From a virus: a stretch of DNA of 52,874 nucleotides. Of this stretch, positions 1 through 7,554 are shown in pieces. Below the pieces are notes generated by a model that was not told the DNA's origin, searched no databases, and saw only the letters and a program-made list of their open reading frames with translations. Where the stretch lies: the IMG/VR virus record IMGVR_UViG_3300023284_000636, positions 1 to 52,874 of that record; one strand, 5' to 3'. The first letter of the stretch is position 1; each line of letters starts with the position of its first letter. A program made the translations under genes and the position numbers.

Positions 1-65
1 CTGTTTTTATTGTACTTAGCGGTTGGCACATCATTTGCATATTGAAAGTTGAACCTGCTGAGGAC

Positions 66-257
66 ATGAAAATGAAAATAAAAATTGAAAAAATTGAGTA
101 CGTAATTGAAGAGGCCTTCGCGGTCAAACAAAGAGTCGGACGCCCCAGAAATCGCCAGGCGAAGTTCAGCCTAGTCCTGAGACGGCCACAAGGCTGCAAT
201 CGTTACACGTCGTTCATGTACTGGGATGGTTCATTCTGCAAACCTTTTCTTCATTAA
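66..257 (+). CDS. hypothetical protein
   Basis: Small lysine/arginine-rich protein (about 63 residues) that I do not recognise. The frame also has a TTG at 42, but the ATG at 66 (or the in-frame ATG at 72) follows a TGAGGA-like ribosome binding site at about 58-63 and is the better start. It opens a run of short same-strand genes typical of a phage early region. Confidence 0.5.
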   Translation: MKMKIKIEKIEYVIEEAFAVKQRVGRPRNRQAKFSLVLRRPQGCNRYTSFMYWDGSFCKPFLH

Positions 258-275
258 ACTAGGAGGAATCACTAA

Positions 276-503
276 ATGAAAAAATCAAGTCAAGCTGAAC
301 CGCACTATGCTTTAATTTTATTCAATGATGGTGCGTTTGGTATTGAAACGTTTGGCCAGAAAATCTTTCACAAACAGTATTATCAAAAAGGTTCTCGTCT
401 TTTTGGAGTTCCTCAGCATTTACGAGTCGATCAGATTTCTGAGTGGCTGGCTTGCGGGATGCCAAAACATCCTTTTATTGTAGAATACGCCTATGATAAT
501 TAG
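276..503 (+). CDS. hypothetical protein
   Basis: A 75-residue soluble protein with no recognised domain. It starts 10 bases after a perfect AGGAGG (261-266). It is rich in aromatic residues (several F, Y, W) and ends in TAG. The next gene begins 11 bases later. Confidence 0.65.
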   Translation: MKKSSQAEPHYALILFNDGAFGIETFGQKIFHKQYYQKGSRLFGVPQHLRVDQISEWLACGMPKHPFIVEYAYDN

Positions 504-514
504 GGAATCGAATC

Positions 515-724
515 ATGAAAACAGACTATGAGCTTTTAAAAAGTCCTGCTTTTTGGCGTCCACTTGGATGTAAGCTTGAAGGTATAGAAAAGCAGGGTGA
601 GTTAGAAATAGCACGAGTGACAGATTTGTTTTGTGGAGATTCATTCATTTTGATTATAAAACTTCACACTGTAAACGATGTTTATAAGATGCTTCAGCAA
701 AGAAGAAAGGAGAATCTGCAATGA
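515..724 (+). CDS. hypothetical protein
   Basis: A 69-residue protein, unrecognised. Its stop overlaps the start of the next gene in an ATGA arrangement (721-724), so the two are probably translationally coupled. The overlap and operon context are the main evidence that it is real. Confidence 0.6.
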   Translation: MKTDYELLKSPAFWRPLGCKLEGIEKQGELEIARVTDLFCGDSFILIIKLHTVNDVYKMLQQRRKENLQ

Positions 725-894
725 TCAGAAATTATGAATACAAAATGTCAGGAGCTTATAGTGACATTCAGACTCGCAAGATCGTCACTCTAGAAGAACG
801 TGAGACAGACCAGGGGGACGCTCCTTGTCATAACGTGATTGATCAGATTGACTTCGATTATAAAATGGCTGCAGAGACCTGGAGTCTCTGCTAA
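721..894 (+). CDS. hypothetical small protein (57 aa)
   Basis: An open frame of 57 codons. The ATG at 721 overlaps the preceding TGA, and AGAAAGGAGAA lies just upstream inside the preceding gene. The protein is acidic in the middle and ends in a Trp-Ser-Leu-Cys tail. No family is recognised; the coupling and clear ribosome binding site support it. Confidence 0.6.
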   Translation: MIRNYEYKMSGAYSDIQTRKIVTLEERETDQGDAPCHNVIDQIDFDYKMAAETWSLC

Positions 895-921
895 AGTTCA
901 TCTAAAAAACAGGAGAAAGCT

Positions 922-1209
922 ATGGAAAAAAGTCACATGAGAAACGATAAATTTGATTCAACCGCAATGTTACTTAAAGACATTTGGTTTGCGCAAGACG
1001 CGATTGATTTTGAAAACAAAACAATCGATTGGGATGCTATCGACTCAAAGAAGAACTCTATCGTTCCGTCTTCATCGGAAGAAATTTTAATTGACTTGGC
1101 AACTCAATTATGGACGGGTTATGGCAAAACGATGGATATGTTTTTACACTTAGATTCAAGAAATCAAGTTAAGGTCATTGAGTCCCTGCGAATAAGATTT
1201 GGATATTAA
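922..1209 (+). CDS. hypothetical protein
   Basis: A 95-residue acidic protein with several Asp/Trp pairs, unrecognised. The ATG follows AGGAGAAAGCT, a good ribosome binding site. It shares direction and tight packing with its neighbours. Confidence 0.65.
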   Translation: MEKSHMRNDKFDSTAMLLKDIWFAQDAIDFENKTIDWDAIDSKKNSIVPSSSEEILIDLATQLWTGYGKTMDMFLHLDSRNQVKVIESLRIRFGY

Positions 1210-1234
1210 TAAAACAGAATAAATGGAGGACACC

Positions 1235-1459
1235 ATGAACAACAAAATAACCCAGGGCGATATTGAGTTCTATGTGACAGGGTTCCTGGCAAGCCCTAGG
1301 ACATGCACAGCTTGCACATCGAACACCGAGGCTCAAACCGAACTGACTCATGTCTGCCTCGAGTGCGGGAACGTCTTCCACTTGGACAACCTTCCTCCGA
1401 CACCAGAAGACGAAGCCCTGGAGGACGTCATGAATATGTTCTGCCAGGAAGATTTCTAA
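1235..1459 (+). CDS. zinc-ribbon protein
   Basis: A 74-residue protein with two Cys pairs in the C-terminal half (CTAC about residue 25, CLEC about residue 42), a four-Cys zinc ribbon layout. The ATG at 1223 is in frame, but it lies inside the GGAGG (1225-1229) that serves the ATG at 1235, so 1235 is the start. The junction GGAGGACACCATGA recurs almost exactly at 1477 and 2012. The acidic C-terminus may contact a basic partner; function unknown. Confidence 0.7.
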   Translation: MNNKITQGDIEFYVTGFLASPRTCTACTSNTEAQTELTHVCLECGNVFHLDNLPPTPEDEALEDVMNMFCQEDF

Positions 1460-1486
1460 CTTTCTATTCATTTAATGGAAGACACC

Positions 1487-1768
1487 ATGAGCGAAACAAA
1501 AACACAAGATACCATCTCTTTCACCGGATGCATACATCTTGATTTTTCAGATAACTATAAAGCGAAAAAGAATTTAATTAATCTGGGAGAAACAAAGGTA
1601 TGTTGGGATAGGCCACACATATATGAAGCCGAGCCCCGGCTCGTTCAGTTTTGCAAATTTAGAGGTCGTCTAAATAGTCCAGAAGCATGTCATAATTTTG
1701 AAACAAAAATGTGCTACAAATATGAAGAATTTAAACACCATGTGTCGCTTGACACAATAGATAAATAA
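1487..1768 (+). CDS. hypothetical cysteine-containing protein
   Basis: A 93-residue protein with scattered Cys residues, unrecognised. It starts at 1487 after GGAAGACACC, a near copy of the leader at 1225. The frame extends to an ATG at 1475 that lies within the ribosome binding region. Its TAA overlaps the ATG of the next frame at 1768. Confidence 0.65.
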   Translation: MSETKTQDTISFTGCIHLDFSDNYKAKKNLINLGETKVCWDRPHIYEAEPRLVQFCKFRGRLNSPEACHNFETKMCYKYEEFKHHVSLDTIDK

Positions 1769-1785
1769 TGGAGGTCAAACCATTT

Positions 1786-2004
1786 ATGATTTGTGAAAAA
1801 TGTTGGACGGATTCGGCTTTTGCCGGAAACCATACAGCCGAATACGAGAGACTATTAAAAGAAAGGGAGGGTTCGCCCTGTACACCTGAGCAGCAAGCCG
1901 GGGAATGCGGAACAAGATGTCAAGCATGTAACAGGAGAACTCTTCACCAATATACGCGGATTTGTGTTAACCATGAATGCAAAAAATATGGAGTAGAAAT
2001 ATAA
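1786..2004 (+). CDS. MICEKCW-type zinc-finger phage protein
   Basis: A 72-residue protein starting M-I-C-E-K-C-W, with a central Y-x-x-L-L-K-E-R region, a PCTPEQQAG motif and two further Cys pairs. I know this combination from small phage and prophage proteins of unknown function. GGAGG at 1770-1774 lies 11 bases before the ATG at 1786; an in-frame ATG at 1768 overlaps it and adds six residues. Probably zinc-binding; the role is unknown. Confidence 0.7.
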   Translation: MICEKCWTDSAFAGNHTAEYERLLKEREGSPCTPEQQAGECGTRCQACNRRTLHQYTRICVNHECKKYGVEI

Positions 2005-2021
2005 TAACATAGGAGGACACC

Positions 2022-2372
2022 ATGACACGAGATGAAATACAGGACGACGTAAAGACACGAGATCTCGATTGGCTCGAGAGCCGCTGGTCTGTTCTAAATG
2101 AGGCAATCGAGGCAATTGAGCCTCACCTGGCTGAGGTCGAGGCTGCGTTCGACTACGACTATACAGCACTGGACACCTCAGAATCTCTTGAACAATCTGT
2201 TTGTGACCAGGTTCTCAAGCTGTGCAATGTCGTCACGACTCACGACACCGAGGTAACAATGTCCTGGGGAGAGCTGCTCGAGCTTATTGATCTGGAAATC
2301 AAGAGACGGGAGAAGCTCGCCGCAGCTCGAGTATCTTCCACCACAGAATTTGAAATCTGGGAAGGCAACTAG
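2022..2372 (+). CDS. hypothetical acidic helical protein
   Basis: A 116-residue, strongly acidic, predicted helical protein without a recognised domain. It starts in the third copy of the leader AGGAGGACACCATGA (2011-2025). Composition (Glu, Asp, Leu) and context suggest a small regulatory or host-interaction protein; this is inference only. Confidence 0.65.
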   Translation: MTRDEIQDDVKTRDLDWLESRWSVLNEAIEAIEPHLAEVEAAFDYDYTALDTSESLEQSVCDQVLKLCNVVTTHDTEVTMSWGELLELIDLEIKRREKLAAARVSSTTEFEIWEGN

Positions 2373-2432
2373 TTTTAAATAGCCTGTCCACAAAAAGGAC
2401 ACGGGCAAGGTTGAATTATAAGGTACAATTGC

Positions 2433-2753
2433 ATGATAGTGGACGTGGAGCTAAGGTCAAGGCTAAAGTTGTTGCTTAAAAGTAAGCGTCTGAGAGCCGT
2501 ACAGCGCGAGGATTTCCCCTTTGCTTCTCTGGGAACTATTGCCAGAATACGAGACGGGGTGTTCCCTAAATCTGAACTTCTAAGAAAACAATTTAATTTA
2601 TCACCGATACTCATGGCGCCAGCCTGTCCTCGATGTGGTGGAGTTCATACTCGAAAGTGCAGAGAAAAAAAACCACCAAGAAAACTGCAACTCTCGAGGG
2701 ATTTGGCTAAAATGATCTGGTGGGTAAGATATTTAAAAAGGAGAGAGATATGA
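2433..2753 (+). CDS. hypothetical basic protein with zinc knuckle
   Basis: A 106-residue basic protein (pI high by composition) with a central CPRCGG motif followed by His and Cys (about residues 64-75), resembling a zinc knuckle. The stop overlaps the ATG of the YopX-family gene (ATGA, 2750-2753). No strong ribosome binding site is visible at 2433, so the start is uncertain. Confidence 0.55.
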   Translation: MIVDVELRSRLKLLLKSKRLRAVQREDFPFASLGTIARIRDGVFPKSELLRKQFNLSPILMAPACPRCGGVHTRKCREKKPPRKLQLSRDLAKMIWWVRYLKRREI

Positions 2754-3118
2754 GAGAAATTAAATTCAGGGCATGGACAGGAACAAGAATGATAGAAAAT
2801 TGTGGTGGAATAAGTGAAACCCCGATGGGGTGGTTACACTTCTATGATAACAGGAAACATGGTTCAAAGGCTATCATGCAATTCACCGGCCTATTGGACA
2901 AAAACGGCAAAGAGATTTATGAGGGGGATATGTTGCGCATGGAACCCAATGTTGAAGAAACGTGCATAGGGGTTGTTGATTTTGTGGATGGGTGCTTTGA
3001 TGTTAGATTTGATGAAGAGGGAACAGATACCGAACCGTTGAGAGATTTAAGCCCAAGTGAAATCATCGGCAACATATACAAGAATCAAGAACTCAATCAA
3101 ATCAAACCGGACAAATAA
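2750..3118 (+). CDS. YopX family protein
   Basis: YopX-family phage protein, 122 residues, function unknown. Visible family hallmarks are the N-terminal MREIKFRAW, the central MQFTGLLDKNGKEIYEGD block and the C-terminal EIIGNIYKN block. I chose the ATG at 2750 over 2720 because AAAGGAGAGAG sits just upstream and the family begins at MREIKFRAW. A second, divergent copy lies on the minus strand at 6454-6852. Confidence 0.9.
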   Translation: MREIKFRAWTGTRMIENCGGISETPMGWLHFYDNRKHGSKAIMQFTGLLDKNGKEIYEGDMLRMEPNVEETCIGVVDFVDGCFDVRFDEEGTDTEPLRDLSPSEIIGNIYKNQELNQIKPDK

Positions 3119-3166
3119 CTATAAGAAATCTAAAAGAACACTCTCCTATATATAGGGTGATAAAAA

Positions 3167-3607
3167 ATGTATGATAAGTCTTTAGATCTGGCAATTAAAA
3201 ATTTTAATAATTGTTTTGAAAAGAGTGATGGATGTTGGGAATGGACGGGATCAACAATACCGACTGGTTATGGTCGATTGTGGTATAAAGCCAATATATA
3301 TGCACATCGATTCTCTGCTTTTTTATTTTGGGAATTTGATTTAAATTCAAAAATTCATGTTTTACATCATTGTGACAATCCGCCCTGTGTAAATCCGAAT
3401 CATTTCTTTTTTGGGACACACAAATTAAATATTTTAGATTCTATTGAAAAAAAAAGACATGGTTATGGAAAACCGATTTCACTTGAAGAAAGGAATAAGA
3501 TTTTAAATTTGATTAAAACACATACTGTGCCTGAGATAGCAAGATTGGCTAATCGACGTACAACTACAATATATAGATTTTTGAAAAAAATGAGGGAGGA
3601 ATTTTAA
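3167..3607 (+). CDS. HNH homing endonuclease
   Basis: A 146-residue HNH endonuclease of the phage homing type. The N-terminal half carries the CWEWTGS motif, an AHR, and the metal site HHCDNPPCVNPNH. The C-terminal 50 residues look like a helix-turn-helix DNA-binding tail (PEIARLANRRTTTIYRF). The gene is free-standing between small genes, is more AT-rich than its neighbours, and its stop overlaps the next start. It probably cuts an allelic site in related phages; no intron is evident around it. Confidence 0.9.
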   Translation: MYDKSLDLAIKNFNNCFEKSDGCWEWTGSTIPTGYGRLWYKANIYAHRFSAFLFWEFDLNSKIHVLHHCDNPPCVNPNHFFFGTHKLNILDSIEKKRHGYGKPISLEERNKILNLIKTHTVPEIARLANRRTTTIYRFLKKMREEF

Positions 3608-4008
3608 TGCCCTGGGTTCAAACTACGGATGCGCTTATTCTCTGTGGCAAGTGTGTAAACACGATGGAGAAGTATGCAATCTCGAGACGCCGTGCCGACA
3701 TCGTCTTTATGGCTGATCGCTGTACGACCTGCAGGACCCAGTTCAATTATAAACCGATGCCGACCCATGTTCCATTCGGCACCATCCCGAGGACTGGCGA
3801 CATAAAATGGGAAGTCAAACATGAGAAGGAAAACAAAAAAGACAGACGGCCCAGACGTAAAAACCACCGAGTTCTGGGACAGCATGGCATTCGAGCTCCT
3901 CGAGGTCACGCCGGCAGGGCAAATTCTGGTCAAGGACAAAGTCACCGGAAGCGATATGACATTCAAAACCAGCTGGACTCCACTCCAGATCGCAAAGGCG
4001 ATCTCTAA
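3607..4008 (+). CDS. zinc-ribbon protein, probably extended by a frame change
   Basis: The first 75 residues look genuine, with Cys pairs CGKC (about 13-16) and CTTC (about 39-42). After a run of six A at about 3834 the frame reads a low-complexity Arg-rich tail that looks like a shadow, while the +1 frame (3821-4033) reads a convincing protein. Removing one A would join the two into one product. Either a real +1 frameshift, a one-base error, or two overlapping genes. Confidence 0.5.
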   Translation: MPWVQTTDALILCGKCVNTMEKYAISRRRADIVFMADRCTTCRTQFNYKPMPTHVPFGTIPRTGDIKWEVKHEKENKKDRRPRRKNHRVLGQHGIRAPRGHAGRANSGQGQSHRKRYDIQNQLDSTPDRKGDL

Positions 4009-4033
4009 CGCCAGAGCTCAATGGTTAAAATAA
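3821..4033 (+). CDS. hypothetical protein, overlapping or frameshifted partner of 3607
   Basis: A 70-residue frame with natural composition (segments such as ILVKDKVTGSDMTFKTSW and a helical C-terminus). A weak GGAAG precedes its ATG. It overlaps the previous frame by nearly 190 bases, which is unusual here. It may be a separate gene or the true C-terminus of the 3607 protein. Confidence 0.55.
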   Translation: MRRKTKKTDGPDVKTTEFWDSMAFELLEVTPAGQILVKDKVTGSDMTFKTSWTPLQIAKAISNARAQWLK

Positions 4034-4049
4034 TTCTTGCTTTAAATAA

Positions 4050-4078
4050 TTGACTTTCTTAACTTGATTTTGTTAAAA
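4050..4078 (+). promoter_or_regulatory. possible promoter
   Basis: TTGACTTTCTTAA at 4050 has a sigma70-like -35 box in the gap before the 4095 gene. The -10 region is poor (TTAAAA at 4073). The same 13-base string recurs at 11587 before another plus-strand transcription unit, which is the main reason to list it. Confidence 0.3.
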
Positions 4079-4094
4079 CCAACAGGAGTCCATC

Positions 4095-4910
4095 ATGATC
4101 ATAATAAGAAATTCCGTTGTGTTTCTTTTGTTTTTAGTGTTGATCTCGAATCCCCTATTTTCCCAGGTGATCATCGGAGACAAGACGCCTCAATGGATCG
4201 TCGATAGCAAACACGCCAGTTTTTCTGGGATATTCAAGTTCGGTCACAATCCTGACGTTGACATTGGAACAGATCCCGAAGATATCTGGGAAACGGGACT
4301 TAATTGGCCCGTGTTTGCGGATGATTCAACTATCACAATCGTTTCTACGAGTACAGCAGATGACACAAGCGGAACAGGAGCCTTAACTATCCTTGTTACA
4401 GGGGTTGATTCCAGTTATGTCAGGATTTCAGAAACTATTTCATTGGGAGGTACTGATGCAGTTACTCTCGTTAATTCTTACAGGGTAATCTATAAAGCTG
4501 TCGTTCAAACGGCTGGAAGTGGAAGAACTAATGCTGGAATATTGACTTTCGATAGTCCTGGGTCTGTTACTGTAATGACAATCCCGGCAGATCATGCTCA
4601 GAGTTCAATAGGCATTTATCCGATAGCAGCAAACGAAGATGCTTTTATATATTGCTGGGGATTCAGCAACCTGACCGCCTCGGCTGATGTCAATGGTATT
4701 CTTTATGTGCTTAATGTCGATGGGAATGTCTGGAATCAAATAGATATAATGCATTCTAGGGTTACGGGTACATCGGCAGCCCACAGAGGTCTTTCAATGC
4801 TTCCAATCAAGATTTCAGGTAAGGCGGTAATCAGGGTGGCCGTTGAAACCGATACTGATAACTCGGATATCGTTGGTCATTTTACAGTCCATCACAAAGT
4901 AGTAAGATAA
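4095..4910 (+). CDS. virion-type beta-rich protein with signal peptide
   Basis: A 271-residue protein with an N-terminal signal peptide (hydrophobic residues 8-20, then NPLFSQ). The body has a pattern I know from phage structural proteins: S-T-x-A-D-D-T-S-G-T-G-A, then T-G-V-D-S-S-Y, then E-T-I-S-L-G-G-T, a repeated RIxYKA strand, and G-R-T-N-A-G. It is Gly/Thr/Ser-rich, as in capsid or tail decoration proteins. The Sec signal is odd for a virion protein; it may instead be displayed on the infected cell. It is isolated from the tail cluster and preceded by a possible promoter. Confidence 0.65.
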   Translation: MIIIRNSVVFLLFLVLISNPLFSQVIIGDKTPQWIVDSKHASFSGIFKFGHNPDVDIGTDPEDIWETGLNWPVFADDSTITIVSTSTADDTSGTGALTILVTGVDSSYVRISETISLGGTDAVTLVNSYRVIYKAVVQTAGSGRTNAGILTFDSPGSVTVMTIPADHAQSSIGIYPIAANEDAFIYCWGFSNLTASADVNGILYVLNVDGNVWNQIDIMHSRVTGTSAAHRGLSMLPIKISGKAVIRVAVETDTDNSDIVGHFTVHHKVVR

Positions 4911-4992
4911 AGATTAAAGGTCTGTGTCCATGAGGAAGTCCACTTGCTTGATCAAATCGTCGAAATAATTATAATTGAATTGTCCCATGATT

Positions 4993-5214
4993 TTACTTCC
5001 CGTTTAGAGTTTCTTCAAGTTTTGTTCTCCAGTCTTCGCCATACTTTTCATAGAGTGTTAGCATCCAATGCAATGCAACTGCTTGTTCGTCTTCTGCTTT
5101 TTTGGCAACTTTATATATTCCAAGTTCGTGTAATCTTCTTGCTATTCCAGCCACAACGAAGTTTGGCCTTCCAAGTATAAATCTAACCTCATCGTCTAAT
5201 TTTGGTGTGTTCAT
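4993..5214 (-). CDS. hypothetical protein
   Basis: A 73-residue protein with helical character, unrecognised, last gene of the minus-strand block. Its start lies in the recurring leader AGGAGAAAGAAAGCAAATG and overlaps the stop of the upstream gene by four bases. No clear terminator is seen between it and the convergent gene ending at 4910. Confidence 0.65.
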   Translation of the reverse strand: MNTPKLDDEVRFILGRPNFVVAGIARRLHELGIYKVAKKAEDEQAVALHWMLTLYEKYGEDWRTKLEETLNGK

Positions 5215-5357
5215 TTGCTTTCTTTCTCCTTTAAGGCACGCCTGATTTTACGGGCTGTTTGCACGTCTGTTAAAATTGTCTGTTCGCCCCTACCCTTTTT
5301 ATAGACCGTTATTCTAATTTGTCCATCGTCACGAAAACAGATATATAATTCACTCAT
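5211..5357 (-). CDS. hypothetical small protein ending in LKEKESK
   Basis: A 48-codon frame starting MSELYICFRDDGQIR and ending in LKEKESK. The tail is encoded by the ribosome binding leader of the next gene. Both ends overlap neighbours by four bases (ATGA). Coupled start, ribosome binding site and beta-strand-like composition support it; no family known. Confidence 0.65.
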   Translation of the reverse strand: MSELYICFRDDGQIRITVYKKGRGEQTILTDVQTARKIRRALKEKESK

Positions 5358-5494
5358 TTGCTTTTTTTCTCCTCGTATTTATGTGGGTATAAAATTTTAT
5401 CGTGACACTCTCTACATTCAACCCACAATCCCCGTATTTTATTTGGTAGTCGTTTCGCCAATGTTTTAAAACATACTCCACAAACAAGCGTCAT
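5354..5494 (-). CDS. small zinc-ribbon protein ending in EEKKSK
   Basis: A 46-residue protein with two Cys pairs (CGVC at residues 5-8, CREC at 27-30) and a C-terminus EEKKSK encoded by a variant of the recurring leader. Starts and stops overlap the neighbours. Probably zinc-binding; role unknown. Confidence 0.65.
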   Translation of the reverse strand: MTLVCGVCFKTLAKRLPNKIRGLWVECRECHDKILYPHKYEEKKSK

Positions 5495-5871
5495 TTGCTT
5501 TCTTTATCCTTCTTGTTTTTTGTGCTATCTTGTTTGGCTGCCTCCTGGAGACCTGGAAGAGTGATCCGGCCACTGTCTGCCATGGCCAGGCGTATCGCAG
5601 TGTTTAGAATCACTGTATAATAATCGTCCTCATGGACTTTAGGGAGAAGCCGAGCTTTAACGGCATAGTTTTGTTCGGCGGCGATCAGAGCATACAGAAC
5701 AACCCGATCGAATGGAATTGCTGCCAATATTTTCTCTTGTTTAAGTCGCCGCGCCGTTCTATCTTGAAGGGCTCGCTGCATTGCTTCTTTAGTCTGGGAA
5801 TAGGTGACCACTCCCAAACACAAGAAAAGAATGAGAACCATGATCGGGGTCGCAGTGAGTAGCTTCTTCAT
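5491..5871 (-). CDS. exported hypothetical protein
   Basis: A 126-residue protein with an N-terminal signal sequence (hydrophobic residues 8-24, then TYSQ) and a helical mature part. It ends in KNKKDKESK, the tail specified by the shared leader. The start overlaps the stop of the HNH gene (5868-5871). It could act in the periplasm or be membrane-anchored; no family recognised. Confidence 0.65.
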   Translation of the reverse strand: MKKLLTATPIMVLILFLCLGVVTYSQTKEAMQRALQDRTARRLKQEKILAAIPFDRVVLYALIAAEQNYAVKARLLPKVHEDDYYTVILNTAIRLAMADSGRITLPGLQEAAKQDSTKNKKDKESK

Positions 5872-6452
5872 GTTTCAACCTCCCGGTTAAGTGGTTTATA
5901 TAAGTGGCTATTCTCGTATATGTGCTTCCATTTTCTTGAATTGCAACTTTTACACAACGGTTGAATGTTTTCTATGTAGTCGGTTCCTCCTTCTGATAGA
6001 GGTGAAATGTGGTCTTTTGTAAGAACTGCGCTTTTTCCGCAATCGGAACACCGATAGCCATACGCTTTTTTTAATTCTTGCCATTGTTTTAATGTATGGC
6101 TACCGCTTGCTTCCTTTTCTCTTGCGTATCGTCTTGCTTTAAGATGTGCTATATTTTCCGGGTGATTTTTACAATAATTTCTATGATAAATCTGTTTTGA
6201 TTCTCCCCTTTTTCTCACACCCCTATAGGCGTTTTGATTGTAAAACGGTAGCGTTTTAACATAATCCTTATAGCATTTCATTGAGCAGAAATGAGTTTTA
6301 CTTTTTCTATAATGTGATGGGATTGTTTTTGATTCCTCGCCACAATAATCACAATAAAAATATATCGGTCTTGAATTTGCCAATCCAATTTTTCTTTTTG
6401 TTTCATCCGAATGTTTGTGTCCAGACTGAAATCCTTTTACTCCTTTAGGCAT
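5868..6452 (-). CDS. HNH homing endonuclease with NUMOD3-like N-terminus
   Basis: A 194-residue HNH endonuclease. The N-terminus (MPKGVKGFQSGHKHSDETKRKI) resembles a NUMOD3 DNA-binding module. A Cys-pair region follows (CDYCG, then CSMKC), then the C-terminal HNH core with CSDCGK, DHISPLSEGG, and CKSCNSRK. The ATG at 6452 follows TTGAGGAAAAAT; the upstream extension to 6515 would overlap the YopX gene more and lacks a ribosome binding site. Free-standing homing nuclease inserted between small genes. Confidence 0.88.
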   Translation of the reverse strand: MPKGVKGFQSGHKHSDETKRKIGLANSRPIYFYCDYCGEESKTIPSHYRKSKTHFCSMKCYKDYVKTLPFYNQNAYRGVRKRGESKQIYHRNYCKNHPENIAHLKARRYAREKEASGSHTLKQWQELKKAYGYRCSDCGKSAVLTKDHISPLSEGGTDYIENIQPLCKSCNSRKWKHIYENSHLYKPLNREVET

Positions 6453-6453
6453 T

Positions 6454-6852
6454 CTATTTTTCCTCAATAAGATTGCCATGTTCAAATATGTTGCCGATGA
6501 CTTCATAAGAGTCACACGTTTCAGTTATAGCGTGATGATGATTTTTGCTTCTTGTCCAGTATCCAGCATCCTCGTAAAAAACTTCTCCAATATATTCCCC
6601 ACAAACCACTGCGTCATCTCCACATGGTTTCCAATATTCTTTCACAAGATCCCCCTCATAAATCTCTTTGCCGTTTTTGTCCAATAGGCCGGTGAATTGC
6701 ATTAAATTGAAATCGTCTTCGTGCCATATCCACTTGTGACCTCGAACCGGTCGAGCTAATTCCTGAATTTCAAAATTCTTCAAATCTATTTGGTGAACAT
6801 CTATCATTCTCGATTCACTAACAATCCATGCCCTAAATTTAATTGGTCTCAT
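6454..6852 (-). CDS. YopX family protein, second copy
   Basis: A 132-residue YopX-family protein with MRPIKFRAW at the N-terminus, the MQFTGLLDKNGKEIYEGD block about residue 50, and a C-terminal YEVIGNIFEH. It shares these blocks with the copy at 2750 but differs elsewhere. Function of the family is unknown. Confidence 0.88.
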   Translation of the reverse strand: MRPIKFRAWIVSESRMIDVHQIDLKNFEIQELARPVRGHKWIWHEDDFNLMQFTGLLDKNGKEIYEGDLVKEYWKPCGDDAVVCGEYIGEVFYEDAGYWTRSKNHHHAITETCDSYEVIGNIFEHGNLIEEK

Positions 6853-6878
6853 TGTTTTTATATCCTGTTTTAAATAGT

Positions 6879-7355
6879 TTAAAAAGGGAGTTTCTCTGCA
6901 TATTCTTGAACCGATACTTCTGGTGTTGGCGGATGATCGAGACTCGAATCTTTAGGATCTCGGCCTTCTTTCCCAAAAACTTCTTCATCACATTTAATTT
7001 CCACAACCCTGAGAGCTCTTATAAATTCTTTTCTTTGTTCTTTGCCGAGTATACAAGCCCAAACAATTGCATCATCGACATAAAGCGAAGCGTGCAGCCA
7101 TTCTTTTGGGTAAGTTTCCCTATCCATATTCCTATATCTTACAAATTCTTCATAGTCCTGGAGTAGATTAGGAGTATCCTGGTTTATCCAGTGCCAGCCA
7201 CACAGCCCGGATTCTGGGCCGCGGTCTACGTGTTGGGCAAGCATTTGGCAGCGCCGGCCAGCGGTTCGAAACATACACAAAGATTTCTTGAGGAAGATTG
7301 CGTATTTCTCTGCTTGGGTTGCAGGAGAGTCTGGTTTGTCTTTTTTAAGGCTCAT
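6879..7355 (-). CDS. hypothetical protein with Cys/His cluster
   Basis: A 158-residue protein. The region around residues 27-55 has C-x6-R-R-C and then C-G-W-H-W, a likely metal site seen in small phage proteins. The middle is aromatic and helical, the C-terminus acidic with Pro. It lies two bases from its upstream neighbour. Function not assigned. Confidence 0.65.
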   Translation of the reverse strand: MSLKKDKPDSPATQAEKYAIFLKKSLCMFRTAGRRCQMLAQHVDRGPESGLCGWHWINQDTPNLLQDYEEFVRYRNMDRETYPKEWLHASLYVDDAIVWACILGKEQRKEFIRALRVVEIKCDEEVFGKEGRDPKDSSLDHPPTPEVSVQEYAEKLPF

Positions 7356-7356
7356 T

Positions 7357-7554
7357 TTATTTGATCAAAAATTTAAGCAAATCTTCTTTTTTTATTTCTA
7401 GAGCAACTACGGTTGGATTTGGGTTGTCTGTGTCATTCACTATTTTGACCAAAGATGCCAATTTACTGCCAGAAATAGCGCCAAGCGTAAAGTGATCGTG
7501 TGGAACTTCTGGTTTAAATATAAGCCGATCTTTTTCCACTAATAGCTTCATCAT
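7357..7554 (-). CDS. hypothetical protein
   Basis: A 65-residue protein of mixed alpha/beta composition, unrecognised. Start overlaps the stop of the preceding gene by four bases, so expression is probably coupled. Confidence 0.6.
   Translation of the reverse strand: MMKLLVEKDRLIFKPEVPHDHFTLGAISGSKLASLVKIVNDTDNPNPTVVALEIKKEDLLKFLIK

Larger units (their letters stand above)
5211..5513 (-). repeat. recurring RBS leader/C-terminal tail module, minus-strand cluster
   Basis: Three copies of a 19-21 base leader (consensus AGGAGAAAGAAAGCAAATG plus A) on the minus strand, with ATGs at 5214, 5357 and 5494. Each copy is the ribosome binding site of one gene and also encodes the last residues of the gene before it (KEKESK, EEKKSK, KDKESK). 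The same module appears on the plus strand at 15.5-16.3 kb and 32.9 kb. Confidence 0.8.

Noticed and set aside
5632-5862. Plus-strand small frames in the 5-11 kb block
   Set aside because: They lie opposite well-supported minus-strand genes and lack ribosome binding sites.
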